Source: UBA3478 sp965662045 (GTDB taxonomy: Bacteria > Bacteroidota > Bacteroidia > Flavobacteriales > Flavobacteriaceae). Taken from it: 64,000 nucleotides of DNA. The position numbers and the translations under genes are program-made. Below, in pieces: positions 32,641-42,418 of the stretch. The stretch covers positions 1-64,000 of the forward strand of contig CBFIGE010000003.1 in assembly GCA_965662045.1 (NCBI GenBank), written 5' to 3'. The notes below the pieces were generated by a model that was given only the letters and a program-made list of their open reading frames with translations, had not been told where the DNA came from and ran no database searches. How positions within the stretch are numbered: position 1 is the stretch's first letter; every line of letters starts with the position of its first letter.

Positions 32641-33933
32641 ATGAATACCATTCGAACGATTTTAATACTTGTTGTAGCAGCTTTTTCATCTCAACTGAGT
32701 AGTGCCCAGAAAGTCTATGTGCATTGTGGATCTCTTTTTGATTCAGCCTCAAAAACCTGGAATAATGAACAAACTGTAATCATTGAAAACGATAAGATTA
32801 TCGCAATTAAATCAGGCTTCGTAAAGGCAGCAAAGAAAGACATGGTAATCGACTTGACCAAAGCTTATGTAATGCCGGGTTTTATTGATATGCACGTGCA
32901 TATTGAGGGAGAGTCATCGCCTTCAAGACAGCTTGATCGCTTCGTTTTAAATCCTGAAGATGTAGCTCTTAGAGCAACAATCTATGCAAGAAGAACACTT
33001 CAAGCGGGATTTACAACAGTCAGAGATTTAGGTGGTTCAGGAGCCAATATTGCTCTAAAAAAAGCTATTGAAAGAGGCTACGTAGAAGGGCCCAGAATTT
33101 TCACCACTGGTCGAGGTATAAGTTCAACAGGAGGACATTTAGATCCTACATCTGGTTACAGTGCAGCCTTGATGGGAAATCCAGGTCCAGCACTTGGTGT
33201 TGTCAATTCACCAGATGAAGCTCGAAAAGCAGTCAGACAACGCTATAAAAACGGTGCCAATGTCATTAAGATTGCAGCTACTGGAGGTGTTACTTCGACA
33301 ACAAAGAATGGTAAAAACGCACAATTCACTGAAGAAGAAATCAGGGCCATTGTCGAAACAGCAGCAGACTATGGAATGTTGACTGCAGCGCACGCACACG
33401 GCGATGAGGGTATGCAACGTGCGGTAAAAGCAGGTATAAAAACCATTGAGCACGGAACCTTGATGAGTGAAAATACCATGGACCTCATGATCGAAAAAAA
33501 CACCTATTTAGTACCCACCATTACAGCGGGTAAACAGGTTTCTATCAATGCTGAAATTCCAGGTTATTATCCACCAATGGTAGCTGCCAAAGCGAAAGAA
33601 ATAGGCGGCGAAAAAGTGCAAGCCACATTCGAAAAGGCGTACAAAAGAGGTGTGCCTATCGCCTTTGGTTCGGATGCTGGAGTGTTTAAACACGGCGAAA
33701 ACGCAAGAGAGTTTTTCTACATGCACGAAGCCGGAATGCCTGTGAATGAAGCTTTACATATCGCCACTGTGGTTAACGCATCACTTCTTGGAGTTGATGA
33801 CACCCTAGGTCGTCTTGAAGCAGGATATAGTGCTGATCTTGTTGCAGTGTCTAAAAACCCCGAAAAAGAGGTCAAAATATTACAATCTCCAATTTTTGTC
33901 ATGAAAGATGGAAATATTGTCGATTTGGACTAG
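32641..33933 (+). CDS. Secreted metal-dependent amidohydrolase
   Basis: This protein of 430 residues has a signal peptide (about 1-22, ending SSAQ) followed by an amidohydrolase TIM barrel. Metal ligands are seen in GFIDMHVHIEG (His-x-His), the lysine strand VIKIAATGG near 205, AAHAHGDEG and IEHGTLM for the next histidines, and FGSDAGVF for the aspartate. Relatives are called imidazolonepropionase-like or Xaa-Pro/Xaa-Arg dipeptidases. A periplasmic peptidase role seems likely, but the substrate is not determined. It lies 10 bases after galE. Confidence 0.85.
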   Translation: MNTIRTILILVVAAFSSQLSSAQKVYVHCGSLFDSASKTWNNEQTVIIENDKIIAIKSGFVKAAKKDMVIDLTKAYVMPGFIDMHVHIEGESSPSRQLDRFVLNPEDVALRATIYARRTLQAGFTTVRDLGGSGANIALKKAIERGYVEGPRIFTTGRGISSTGGHLDPTSGYSAALMGNPGPALGVVNSPDEARKAVRQRYKNGANVIKIAATGGVTSTTKNGKNAQFTEEEIRAIVETAADYGMLTAAHAHGDEGMQRAVKAGIKTIEHGTLMSENTMDLMIEKNTYLVPTITAGKQVSINAEIPGYYPPMVAAKAKEIGGEKVQATFEKAYKRGVPIAFGSDAGVFKHGENAREFFYMHEAGMPVNEALHIATVVNASLLGVDDTLGRLEAGYSADLVAVSKNPEKEVKILQSPIFVMKDGNIVDLD

Positions 33934-33992
33934 CACTGAAATAAGCAATTAATGTAAATTTACAGCCTAAATAAGGGTTGAACCCACCATAA

Positions 33993-36803
33993 ATGAACAA
34001 ATTCTCTTTTTTAAACGCTGCGCATACGTCGTATTTTGAGACGCTCTACCAGGAGTATCTCAAAAACCCCGATGCCTTAGAGCCCAGTTGGAAAGCTTTT
34101 TTTCAAGGATTTGACTTCGGAGCAGAAAGTGTTTTAGAAGATTGGGATATTGAAATCGCCGATCAAGGAACAGTAACCGCATCTAATGGTGTGAACAAAG
34201 CTCCGGAATCAATGCAGCGCGAATTTAAGGTGCTCAAACTCATAGACGGCTACCGCACTAGAGGTCATCTTTTTACGAAGACCAACCCTGTTCGAGATCG
34301 TCGTACCTATGAACCCAATTTAGATTTATCGAATTTCGGCTTGACTTCTTCAGATCTAGATGAGGTCTTCAATGCGGGAGATGTCATTGGAATAGGTCCA
34401 GCGACGTTGAGAGATATCATTTCTCATTTAGAAAGGATTTACTGTCACTCCATAGGCGTAGAGTATATGTATATTCGAACTCCCGAGCGCATCGCGTGGT
34501 TTCAGGGTAAACTTAACGAAAACGATAACAGACCTTCATTTTCGGCTGATCAAAAAAAATATCTGCTCAAAAAATTAAATCAAGCTGTTTCTTTCGAGCG
34601 CTTTTTACACACTAAGTATGTGGGCCAAAAGCGATTTTCACTCGAGGGAAATGAATCACTAATTCCAGCATTAGATGCCTTAATAGAAAAAGGTGCTGAA
34701 ATAGGAGTAAAAGAATTTGTAATGGGTATGACGCATAGAGGAAGATTAAATGTGCTGACCAACATTTTCGGAAAATCACCCAAACAAATCTTCTCTGAAT
34801 TTGACGGTAAAGATTACGAAGAAGCCATCTTTGATGGAGATGTAAAGTATCACTTGGGTTGGACTTCTAAAAGAGAGACAGACAACGGTAAGGTGGTCAA
34901 TCTAAATATAGCGCCTAATCCTTCTCATTTAGAAACCGTCAACGGTATTGTTGAAGGTATTGTTCGAGCGAAACAAGAGCACAATACCTCAGATGACACT
35001 ACGGAAATTCTGCCTATTTTGATGCATGGTGATGCCGCCTTTTCTGGGCAAGGAGTGGTTTATGAGTGCATTCAAATGGCTCGTCTAGAAGCCTATAAAA
35101 CAGGTGGTACCATTCATATTGTGGTCAATAATCAAATAGGATTCACAACCAACTATTTAGACGGTCGATCTTCAACCTATTGCACTGATGTTGCCAAGGT
35201 TACGCTTTCTCCAGTTTTACATGTAAATGCAGATGATGTCGAAGCGGTTGTGCATGCGACAACCATGGCTCTTGAGTACCGTATGCGATATCACAGGGAT
35301 ATTTTTATCGATCTATTGGGATACCGAAAGTACGGACACAATGAAGGCGATGAACCCAAGTTCACACAGCCTGTACTCTACGGTAAAATTGCGAAGCATA
35401 AAAACCCAAGAGACCTTTACGCAGATCAACTTATTGCCGAAGGAATCATTGTAGAAGGGGAGGTAAATAGGCTTGAAGAAGAATACAAAAACATGCTCGA
35501 AGAGGATTTGATCGATAGTCGAAAGATTGAAAAAACGGTCATTACCCCTTTTATGAAAGATGAGTGGAAAGGATTTTCACAACTCGCGGATCAATATCAA
35601 ATGATGAAGCGAATTGACACCACTTATCCCATAGAAAAATTGAATTCTTTGGCTGAAAAAATTACTGAGCTTCCTGCAGATAAAAAGTTTTTAAGAAAGA
35701 TAGAACGACTCATAGCTGCCCGAAATGAAATGTACTTTGACCGAAACGCATTAGACTGGGCCATGGGTGAATTACTAGCCTATGGAAGTCTGATTGATGA
35801 AGGATACAATATTCGAATTGCTGGTCAAGATGTAGAAAGGGGAACTTTTTCTCATAGACATGCAGTGACTAAAACTGAAATGCATGAGGAAGAGGTTGTA
35901 CTTCTAAACGAATTAGGTGAGCAGCAAAACGGTAAGTTTCAAATTTATAACTCGCTCTTGTCAGAATATGCAGCAATGGCTTTTGATTACGGTTATGCCA
36001 TGGCGAGTCCAAATACACTTTGTATTTGGGAAGCCCAATTTGGAGATTTCAGTAATGGTGCACAAATCGTAATCGATCAGTATTTGTCTTCGGCAGAAGA
36101 CAAGTGGAAAATGCAAAATGGTTTAGTACTCTTCTTACCACATGGATATGAGGGTCAGGGCGCAGAACATTCTTCAGCTAGAATGGAACGTTATCTGCAA
36201 CTTTGTGCCAAGGACAATATGTTTGTAGCAGATGTAACCACTCCTGCTAACCTTTTTCATTTATTGAGAAGGCAACTCAAAGCGGCATACAGAAAGCCTT
36301 TGATTGTATTTACGCCAAAGAGTCTTTTAAGACATCCAAAAGTCCTGTCTACTAAAGAAGAATTATCCAACGGAACGTTTTTGCCGGTAATTGACGATTC
36401 AACAGAACAAAAAGAAAGAATCACTACTCTTGTCTTATGTACGGGTAAATTCTATTACGATCTTTTACAAGAAAAAGAGAATAAGAATAGAAAAGATGTG
36501 GCCATAGTGCGGATAGAACAACTCTTTCCACTACCTGAGGCTGAAATCAACCAGATTATATCTCGTTATCCGAATGCCACAGATTTGGTTTGGGCTCAAG
36601 AAGAACCTAGAAATATGGGTGCTTGGGGTCACTTGTTAATGCACTACGATAAGGCGAGAAACTTTAGAGTTGCTTCTAGAAGATTTTATGGTGCTCCGGC
36701 AGCCGGAAGTGCAGTTCGTTCAATGAGAAGACATCAACAAGTAATCGCATATGTCTTTGATAAGACCAGAAATAATAAAGATTTAGATAAAATAACCTAT
36801 TAG
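33993..36803 (+). CDS. sucA: 2-oxoglutarate dehydrogenase E1 component
   Basis: This thiamine-diphosphate enzyme of 936 residues is the full length for SucA. The N-terminal segment begins FLNAAHTSYFETLYQEY, the part that docks to E2. Downstream are GMTHRGRLNVL near 246, the thiamine site HGDAAFSGQGVVYE near 345, and the transketolase-like C-terminal half (IWEAQFGDFSNGAQ; LPHGYEGQGAEHSSAR). It decarboxylates 2-oxoglutarate in the citric acid cycle and passes the succinyl group to E2, encoded 13 bases downstream. The E3 gene (lpd) is not in the window. Confidence 0.97.
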   Translation: MNKFSFLNAAHTSYFETLYQEYLKNPDALEPSWKAFFQGFDFGAESVLEDWDIEIADQGTVTASNGVNKAPESMQREFKVLKLIDGYRTRGHLFTKTNPVRDRRTYEPNLDLSNFGLTSSDLDEVFNAGDVIGIGPATLRDIISHLERIYCHSIGVEYMYIRTPERIAWFQGKLNENDNRPSFSADQKKYLLKKLNQAVSFERFLHTKYVGQKRFSLEGNESLIPALDALIEKGAEIGVKEFVMGMTHRGRLNVLTNIFGKSPKQIFSEFDGKDYEEAIFDGDVKYHLGWTSKRETDNGKVVNLNIAPNPSHLETVNGIVEGIVRAKQEHNTSDDTTEILPILMHGDAAFSGQGVVYECIQMARLEAYKTGGTIHIVVNNQIGFTTNYLDGRSSTYCTDVAKVTLSPVLHVNADDVEAVVHATTMALEYRMRYHRDIFIDLLGYRKYGHNEGDEPKFTQPVLYGKIAKHKNPRDLYADQLIAEGIIVEGEVNRLEEEYKNMLEEDLIDSRKIEKTVITPFMKDEWKGFSQLADQYQMMKRIDTTYPIEKLNSLAEKITELPADKKFLRKIERLIAARNEMYFDRNALDWAMGELLAYGSLIDEGYNIRIAGQDVERGTFSHRHAVTKTEMHEEEVVLLNELGEQQNGKFQIYNSLLSEYAAMAFDYGYAMASPNTLCIWEAQFGDFSNGAQIVIDQYLSSAEDKWKMQNGLVLFLPHGYEGQGAEHSSARMERYLQLCAKDNMFVADVTTPANLFHLLRRQLKAAYRKPLIVFTPKSLLRHPKVLSTKEELSNGTFLPVIDDSTEQKERITTLVLCTGKFYYDLLQEKENKNRKDVAIVRIEQLFPLPEAEINQIISRYPNATDLVWAQEEPRNMGAWGHLLMHYDKARNFRVASRRFYGAPAAGSAVRSMRRHQQVIAYVFDKTRNNKDLDKITY

Positions 36804-36816
36804 AAATAAAGCATCC

Positions 36817-38037
36817 ATGGTACTAGAAATGAAAGTCCCTTCTCCCGGGGAATCCATAACAGAAGTCGAAATCGCAGAATGGTTAGTTCAAGATGGAGAT
36901 TATGTTGAAAAAGACCAGGCTATCGCTGAGGTAGATTCGGATAAGGCAACCCTTGAATTACCTGCAGAGGCCAGTGGAATAATTACCCTAAAGGCTGAAG
37001 AAGGTGATGCTGTAGCTGTTGGTCAAGTGGTGTGTCATATCGACACTAGTGCCGCTGCACCAAGTGAAGGAAGTTCTAAAAAAGATATACAAGCATCCAC
37101 GAAAAAAGAAGAGCCTAAGGCTGAAGTGAAAGTAGCAGCACCAGCTGCGGAGAACTACGCAACCGGAACCCCATCCCCATCAGCCAAAAAATTGCTAGAC
37201 GAGAAAGGTATAGACGCCTCTGAGGTCCAAGGTAGTGGAAGGGATGGTCGAATTACAAAAGCAGATGTTTTAGAAGCAAATATATCCATGGGTAACACTC
37301 CTGATAGTGCAAACCGAGGTCATTCGAAAACCAAATTATCCATGTTGAGAAGAAAGGTTGCAGAGCGCTTGGTTTCAGCCAAAAACGAAACAGCCATGTT
37401 AACCACTTTTAACGAGGTCGATATGTCTGCCATTTTTGAGCTCAGAAAGGCTTATAAAGAAACCTTTAAAGAAAAGCATGGGGTTTCACTTGGCTTTATG
37501 TCATTTTTTACATTGGCCTGCATTCGGGCGCTTAAGTTATTTCCTGCTGTTAATTCAATGATTGACGGAAAAGAAATGATTTCCTACGATTTTTGTGATA
37601 TCAGCATTGCCGTTTCGGGTCCTAAAGGACTGATGGTTCCTGTGATTCGCAATGCAGAAGAATTGAGCTTTAAGGGTGTAGAATCTGAAGTAAAAAGATT
37701 AGCGATTAGAGCTAGAGATGGTCAAATTACTGTTGATGAAATGACAGGTGGAACTTTCACTATCTCTAATGGAGGTGTATTTGGTTCTATGTTATCTACT
37801 CCAATTATTAATCCGCCTCAATCAGCAATTTTAGGAATGCACAATATAGTCGAACGCCCTGTGGTTAAAAATGGTGAAATTACCATAGCTCCTGTTATGT
37901 ATTTGGCTTTGTCTTATGATCACAGAATTATTGACGGAAAAGAGTCTGTTGGGTTTTTGGTTGCGATTAAAGAAGCTTTAGAAAATCCAGTGGAGCATTT
38001 GATGGCAAACGACATCAAAAAAGCATTAGAACTTTAG
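36817..38037 (+). CDS. sucB: 2-oxoglutarate dehydrogenase E2 (dihydrolipoyl succinyltransferase)
   Basis: This protein of 406 residues has three parts: a lipoyl domain (about 1-80) with the lipoylated lysine in EVDSDKATLEL; a linker rich in Ala, Lys and Glu followed by the E1/E3-binding domain (about 120-155, SPSAKKLLDEKGID); and the catalytic domain from about 170, with LSYDHRIIDGKE near the C terminus holding the active-site histidine and aspartate. It forms the core of the 2-oxoglutarate dehydrogenase complex. Its stop is immediately followed by the start of the TatD gene. Confidence 0.96.
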   Translation: MVLEMKVPSPGESITEVEIAEWLVQDGDYVEKDQAIAEVDSDKATLELPAEASGIITLKAEEGDAVAVGQVVCHIDTSAAAPSEGSSKKDIQASTKKEEPKAEVKVAAPAAENYATGTPSPSAKKLLDEKGIDASEVQGSGRDGRITKADVLEANISMGNTPDSANRGHSKTKLSMLRRKVAERLVSAKNETAMLTTFNEVDMSAIFELRKAYKETFKEKHGVSLGFMSFFTLACIRALKLFPAVNSMIDGKEMISYDFCDISIAVSGPKGLMVPVIRNAEELSFKGVESEVKRLAIRARDGQITVDEMTGGTFTISNGGVFGSMLSTPIINPPQSAILGMHNIVERPVVKNGEITIAPVMYLALSYDHRIIDGKESVGFLVAIKEALENPVEHLMANDIKKALEL

Positions 38038-38817
38038 ATGGGTATTGTCGACACTCATATTCATCTTTACGGTGAAGCTTTTGATGATGATCGATTAGAC
38101 CTAATAGAAAAGGCCAAGGCAGATGGAGTCAGTCATTTCTTTCTCCCAGCAATTGATTCGACCTATACGGCTCGAATGAAAGCCTTGCAAAAAGAACATC
38201 CTCAAGAGATTTTTTTAATGAGTGGTCTTCATCCGACACATGTCAATGAAAATTACAAGTTCGAATTGGACCACGTTTATCGAGAACTGAGTCAATCTTC
38301 AGCAGAATACGTTGCGGTAGGTGAAATTGGTATTGATCTATACTGGGATAAGACTTTTGTCAAGGAACAAACCTTTTGTTTTGAAACTCAAATCAATTGG
38401 GCCTTATCATTTGATATGCCTATTGTAATTCATTGTAGAGCAGCATTTGACGAGATATTTGAAGTGTTAGAAACGTATAAATCAAAACCGATTTACGGCA
38501 TTTTCCATTGTTTTTCAGGTTCCTTAGAGCAAGCCCAAAAAGCAATTGATTTAGGTTTTAAATTAGGGATAGGAGGAGTGGTCACTTTTAAAAACGGAAA
38601 AATCGATCAGTTCTTAAATCAAATCGATTTAAAATCATTGGTGCTCGAAACAGACGCTCCTTATTTAGCGCCTAGTCCGTTTAGAGGAAAGCGTAATATT
38701 CCTTCTTACATTAACTTAGTTGCGGACAAGATTGCAGCCTTATACAATCTACCAAGAGAACAAGTTGTTGAAATAACAACCAAGACAGCTTTAGAATTAT
38801 TTAGAAAATCAGATTGA
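38038..38817 (+). CDS. tatD: TatD family hydrolase
   Basis: This 259-residue TIM-barrel metal hydrolase has the DTHIHL motif at residues 5-10, GEIGIDLYWD near 97, CRAAFDE, HCFSGS near 160 and ETDAPYLAPSPFRGKRN near 205-222, all typical of the family. TatD enzymes are metal-dependent DNA exonucleases, and some act on D-tyrosyl-tRNA or in repair and DNA clearance. It starts on the base after the sucB stop and is followed closely by ansA. A change from the usual D-x-H-x-H-L context is not seen. Confidence 0.9.
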   Translation: MGIVDTHIHLYGEAFDDDRLDLIEKAKADGVSHFFLPAIDSTYTARMKALQKEHPQEIFLMSGLHPTHVNENYKFELDHVYRELSQSSAEYVAVGEIGIDLYWDKTFVKEQTFCFETQINWALSFDMPIVIHCRAAFDEIFEVLETYKSKPIYGIFHCFSGSLEQAQKAIDLGFKLGIGGVVTFKNGKIDQFLNQIDLKSLVLETDAPYLAPSPFRGKRNIPSYINLVADKIAALYNLPREQVVEITTKTALELFRKSD

Positions 38818-38822
38818 ATTCT

Positions 38823-39848
38823 ATGTCTAAAGTGCTGATTATATATACGGGTGGAACGATAGGGATGAAAAAGGATTACAATAGTGGTTCTTTAGTACCT
38901 TTTGACTTTGCCCATTTAATCGAACACATACCTGAAATAACACATTTAGATTGTGACCTCAAGGTGATTACCCTAAGTCTTATTAAAGATTCATCAGATA
39001 TAGGATTGAGCGAGTGGTTAGAAATGTCCCGAATTATAGAGGCTAACTACCTCAAATTTGATGGGTTTGTTGTTTTACATGGAAGTGACACTATGAGTTA
39101 TTCATCCTCAGCAGTGTCATTTTTATTGCAGCAGCTCGACAAACCAGTAATTTTTACGGGTTCACAACTTCCCATAGGTGATTTAAGGACTGATGCTAAG
39201 GAGAATCTTATTTCTGCTATACAATTGGCGATTCTGAAAAAGGATGGAGTTCCTGTGATTCAAGAAGTGGGACTGTATTTCGAATACAAACTTTATCGGG
39301 CAAATAGAACGACTAAAATAAATACCGAACATTTCAAGGCTTTTGAGTCACCCAATTACCCAGTTTTGGTAGATTCAGGTCTTCATATGAAAATTAATCA
39401 TCAATCCCTTTGGAGAAAAAAGGAAGAAAATTCTCCATTCGATGTGAAGCAAAACATGTGCGATGAGGTTGTTTTATGTAAATTATTTCCAGGGTTCAAT
39501 CCAAATTATTTTGAAAGCTATTTAGGCGAGTACAAGCCTAGAGTATTAATTCTTGAGACTTTTGGTTCTGGAAATGCACCTCGGTATAACTATTTTTTAG
39601 ACCAAGTGTCACAAATGGTAGAATCAGGGATACATGTGGTGAATGTAACCCAATGTATAGGAGGTGGAGTTATGATGGGATATTATGAGAATAGTCTGTA
39701 TTTGAAAGACTTAGGGGTGATTTCTGGAAAAGATATTACGACAGAATCGGCCATTGCCAAAGCGATGCTTCTGTCAACTGAAAGCCTAAGTCGAGAAGAT
39801 TTTGAAAGGGCCTTTCACCAATCTCTTTGTGGAGAAATATCTGAATAA
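38823..39848 (+). CDS. ansA: Type I (cytoplasmic) L-asparaginase
   Basis: This protein of 341 residues has no signal peptide. It has the two asparaginase threonine motifs: IIYTGGTIGM at residues 6-15 (catalytic Thr) and VLHGSDTMSYSSSAV near 82-96 (Thr-Asp pair). It hydrolyses asparagine to aspartate and ammonia. The ATG at 38823 is preferred; an upstream TTG inside the tatD stop would only add three residues. It ends the sucA-to-ansA gene run and is followed by a 186-base gap. Confidence 0.93.
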   Translation: MSKVLIIYTGGTIGMKKDYNSGSLVPFDFAHLIEHIPEITHLDCDLKVITLSLIKDSSDIGLSEWLEMSRIIEANYLKFDGFVVLHGSDTMSYSSSAVSFLLQQLDKPVIFTGSQLPIGDLRTDAKENLISAIQLAILKKDGVPVIQEVGLYFEYKLYRANRTTKINTEHFKAFESPNYPVLVDSGLHMKINHQSLWRKKEENSPFDVKQNMCDEVVLCKLFPGFNPNYFESYLGEYKPRVLILETFGSGNAPRYNYFLDQVSQMVESGIHVVNVTQCIGGGVMMGYYENSLYLKDLGVISGKDITTESAIAKAMLLSTESLSREDFERAFHQSLCGEISE

Positions 39849-40034
39849 ACAAAGTTTAGGTTTTATAAATTTCTTTTTTTTCGTTTATTGCTTTATCGAT
39901 TTAGGGAATCAAAATACATGCAGTTGAAGTCAAATCGTCTTATTTGTAGTGTAAAACAAAGAATTCTCTTCATTGTGATTTAATAATTTTTATATCTTTA
40001 AACCGTTAACTAACAAAATTTAAGTCTAAAAAAA

Positions 40035-40760
40035 ATGAAAAAAATATCATTAGGTCTAGCTACTGCTGGAATGTTTGTTTTAGGTACCGCTTCTTCAGCG
40101 GCAATGTTTCAAGAGGAAGCTCAAGCAGCTAAAGGGTTCTCTCAAGTATTGAAAGAACAATTTATTCAAGGTGGACCTGCGTTCATGGGAATTGTCTTGT
40201 TATGTTTAATTTTAGGATTAGCTGTAGCAATCGAAAGAATCATCTATTTGAATATGGCTACAACAAACACAGCTAAATTGAGAACAGAGGTTGAAGAGGC
40301 ATTAGCTTCAGGAGGTGTTGAGGCAGCTAAAGAATTATGCAGAAACACCAAAGGTCCTGTTGCATCTATCTTCTATCAAGGTCTTGACAGAGCGAGTGAA
40401 GGTGTAGAGTCTGCTGAGAAAGCTGTTGTAGCTTATGGTGGAGTTCAAATGGGTCAATTAGAGAAGAACGTTTCTTGGTTATCTTTATTTATCGCTATCG
40501 CGCCTATGCTTGGTTTCATGGGAACGGTAATTGGTATGATTCAGGCCTTCCAAAAAATTGCAGCTGTAGGTAACTTAAGTGCTTCACTTATCGCAGGAGA
40601 TATTCAGGTGGCCTTATTGACAACAGTATTTGGATTAATCACTGCAATTATTCTTCAAATTTTCTACAACTACATCATTGCAAAAATCGATGGAATTGTA
40701 AATGACATGGAAGATTCGTCTATTTCGCTGATCGACATGTTAACAGTTCAAAGCAAGTAA
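40035..40760 (+). CDS. exbB: MotA/TolQ/ExbB proton channel protein
   Basis: This protein of 241 residues has a predicted signal-like N terminus (about 1-25) and three membrane helices. Between the first and second real helices is a large cytoplasmic loop with GLDRASEG. The last two helices hold the channel block FIAIAPMLGFMGTVIGMIQAF near 155-175 and LLTTVFGLITAIILQIFYN near 200. It uses the proton gradient to power an ExbD partner, here for TonB-dependent import or similar outer-membrane work. It heads a four-gene operon. A TTG and TATCTTTA (39973-40000, spacer 17) form a weak promoter upstream. Confidence 0.92.
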   Translation: MKKISLGLATAGMFVLGTASSAAMFQEEAQAAKGFSQVLKEQFIQGGPAFMGIVLLCLILGLAVAIERIIYLNMATTNTAKLRTEVEEALASGGVEAAKELCRNTKGPVASIFYQGLDRASEGVESAEKAVVAYGGVQMGQLEKNVSWLSLFIAIAPMLGFMGTVIGMIQAFQKIAAVGNLSASLIAGDIQVALLTTVFGLITAIILQIFYNYIIAKIDGIVNDMEDSSISLIDMLTVQSK

Positions 40761-40792
40761 TCTTAATTTGAAGAACTAAAAAGAAATTAATT

Positions 40793-41239
40793 ATGCACAG
40801 AATAGTTAAAATAGCACTTGTTGCTTTAGGTGTGCTTGCGGCAGCCCTTTGGTATATGTTACCAGGGTCTAACGTGCCACCATCAGAAGCAATTCAAAGT
40901 GGAGCAATGAGCGGAATGTTCAGTGTGATGTGGTTATTATTAGCCATTGCCACAGTATCATCTCTGGTTTTTGGAGTTTCAAAAATGCTTACAGCACCAG
41001 GAGGTATGATGAAAGTTGTGAAGACTCTTGTGGCTGCATTGGTTCTTACCGGTGTTGGTTATGCATTAGCTTCAGGTGAACAAGAAGTTGTTGATGCAGT
41101 GAGTTCCGAAAGAGGATTAGAAACAACTGTAGGTACAGTTAAGACAATAGGAACATTATTGAATGTTTTCTTTGGCATGGTTGTCATTGCAATTGTTTTA
41201 ATGATTGTTCCGGGAGTGAAAAGAATATTAGGACGTTAA
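40793..41239 (+). CDS. Small membrane protein of the ExbB/ExbD operon
   Basis: This protein of 148 residues has three or four hydrophobic segments (about 5-22, 42-62, 78-94 and 122-142). A short periplasmic part follows the third (SGEQEVVDAVSSERGL). It matches no family with known function that I can name. It sits between exbB and the first exbD with spacings of 32 and 11 bases, a place where flavobacteria often have a similar unnamed protein. Its place suggests an accessory subunit of the proton-driven motor. That is inferred from location only. Confidence 0.7.
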   Translation: MHRIVKIALVALGVLAAALWYMLPGSNVPPSEAIQSGAMSGMFSVMWLLLAIATVSSLVFGVSKMLTAPGGMMKVVKTLVAALVLTGVGYALASGEQEVVDAVSSERGLETTVGTVKTIGTLLNVFFGMVVIAIVLMIVPGVKRILGR

Positions 41240-41250
41240 ATCTATAAATT

Positions 41251-41871
41251 ATGCCTAGAAGAAAAGGAGCACCGGAAGTGAATGCAGGTTCTATGGCCGA
41301 CATCGCGTTTTTGTTATTGATATTTTTCTTAGTAACAACAACGATCGAAACAGATGCTGGTCTAGACCGTATGCTTCCTCCAATTGAACCGCCAGATACA
41401 GATGTTGTTATCAAGCAGAAAAACATCTTTACGGTTAATATCAATAAGAATGGTCAATTACTTGTCGAAGAACAATTGATGAGTCTTAAAGATTTGAAAG
41501 AAGCAGCTATGGACTTTTTAGACAATGGAGGTGCGCCTTCAGGAAGTCCTGAGTATTGCAATTATTGCAAAGGATCTAAAGACGACTCTTCTTCAGATAA
41601 TCCTCAAAAAGCGATTATTTCATTGAAAAACGACCGGGAAACTAAGTATTCGACTTATATTACCGTCCAAAATGAATTGGTTGGTGCATACAATGAGCTT
41701 AGAAATAGAGAGGCACAGCGTTTGTACAAGAGAGACTTTACTGAGATGGAAGCTGAGTATTTAAATCCAGAGACGCCTTCTTCAGTAAGAGATGATTTAA
41801 AAGATAAAGTTAAAGCTGTTCAAGAATTGTTTCCACAGAAACTCTCTGAGGCAGAGACAAGTAGTAACTAA
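41251..41871 (+). CDS. exbD: Biopolymer transport protein ExbD (first copy, with Cys insert)
   Basis: This 206-residue protein has one N-terminal membrane helix carrying the aspartate that moves protons (SMADIAFLLLIFFLVTTT, about 14-31) and a periplasmic domain. Its domain is longer than a normal ExbD of about 140 residues: near 100-115 there is an insert with YCNYCKG and a Ser/Asp-rich run. The final 60 residues are charged and helix-like. It pairs with ExbB to make the motor. Two ExbD genes in a row are usual in Bacteroidota and may form mixed dimers. Confidence 0.88.
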   Translation: MPRRKGAPEVNAGSMADIAFLLLIFFLVTTTIETDAGLDRMLPPIEPPDTDVVIKQKNIFTVNINKNGQLLVEEQLMSLKDLKEAAMDFLDNGGAPSGSPEYCNYCKGSKDDSSSDNPQKAIISLKNDRETKYSTYITVQNELVGAYNELRNREAQRLYKRDFTEMEAEYLNPETPSSVRDDLKDKVKAVQELFPQKLSEAETSSN

Positions 41872-41883
41872 ATTAAAGAAAAC

Positions 41884-42366
41884 ATGGCAAAGTTTGCAAA
41901 GAAAAAAGAAGGTGATTTACCAGCTGTTTCAACAGCGTCATTACCTGATATCGTTTTCATGTTGTTATTTTTCTTTATGACAGTAACAACGATGAAAGAT
42001 AGCTCTTTACTAGTCGAGAATCAGTTGCCAAATGCAAATCAGATTAAAAAACTAGAAAAGAAAGACCGCGTAATATACATTTACGTTGGAAAGCCAACTC
42101 GGGAATACATGAGTGTTTTTGGTGAAGAGCCAAAGATTCAACTGAACGACAAGTTTGCTAATGTGGACGAAGTTGGTTCATATATCCTCGGAGAGCGAGC
42201 CAAGAAACCCCAAGAATTACAAAATGTTCTTACGACTGCTTTAAAGGTAGATCGTAATGCAAACATGGGTTTAATTATGGATATCAAACAAGAATTGAGA
42301 AAAGTGAATGCCTTAAAAGTAAATTATACTACTTACGAGGGAGATGCTTTTAACAATTTAAAATAA
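41884..42366 (+). CDS. exbD: Biopolymer transport protein ExbD (second copy)
   Basis: This 160-residue protein has one membrane helix with the essential aspartate (LPDIVFMLLFFFMTVTT, about 20-36) and a periplasmic domain ending YTTYEGDAFNN. It is close to standard ExbD length and lacks the cysteine insert of the first copy. It lies 12 bases after it and ends before a strong terminator at 42382, which closes the exbB-X-exbD-exbD operon. Confidence 0.9.
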   Translation: MAKFAKKKEGDLPAVSTASLPDIVFMLLFFFMTVTTMKDSSLLVENQLPNANQIKKLEKKDRVIYIYVGKPTREYMSVFGEEPKIQLNDKFANVDEVGSYILGERAKKPQELQNVLTTALKVDRNANMGLIMDIKQELRKVNALKVNYTTYEGDAFNNLK

Positions 42367-42381
42367 AGAGTTTTAGACTTG

Positions 42382-42413
42382 AAAAAACGCCCCTATATGG
42401 GGCGTTTTTTTTT
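42382..42413 (+). terminator. Intrinsic terminator of the exbB-exbD operon
   Basis: AAAAAACGCCCC pairs with GGGGCGTTTTTT around loop TATAT, with three further T. It stands 15 bases after the second exbD stop and only 6 bases before the porT start. Confidence 0.92.
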
Positions 42414-42418
42414 ATCAA

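Noticed and set aside
33954..33963. Palindrome GTAAATTTAC with a TAAATTTA box before sucA
   Set aside because: A 10-base AT palindrome is expected by chance here, and no TTTG lies at a suitable distance, so I do not call a promoter or operator.
39849..40034. 186-base gap after ansA
   Set aside because: Only a 21-codon frame and a weak promoter for exbB are seen; no RNA structure or relic stands out.
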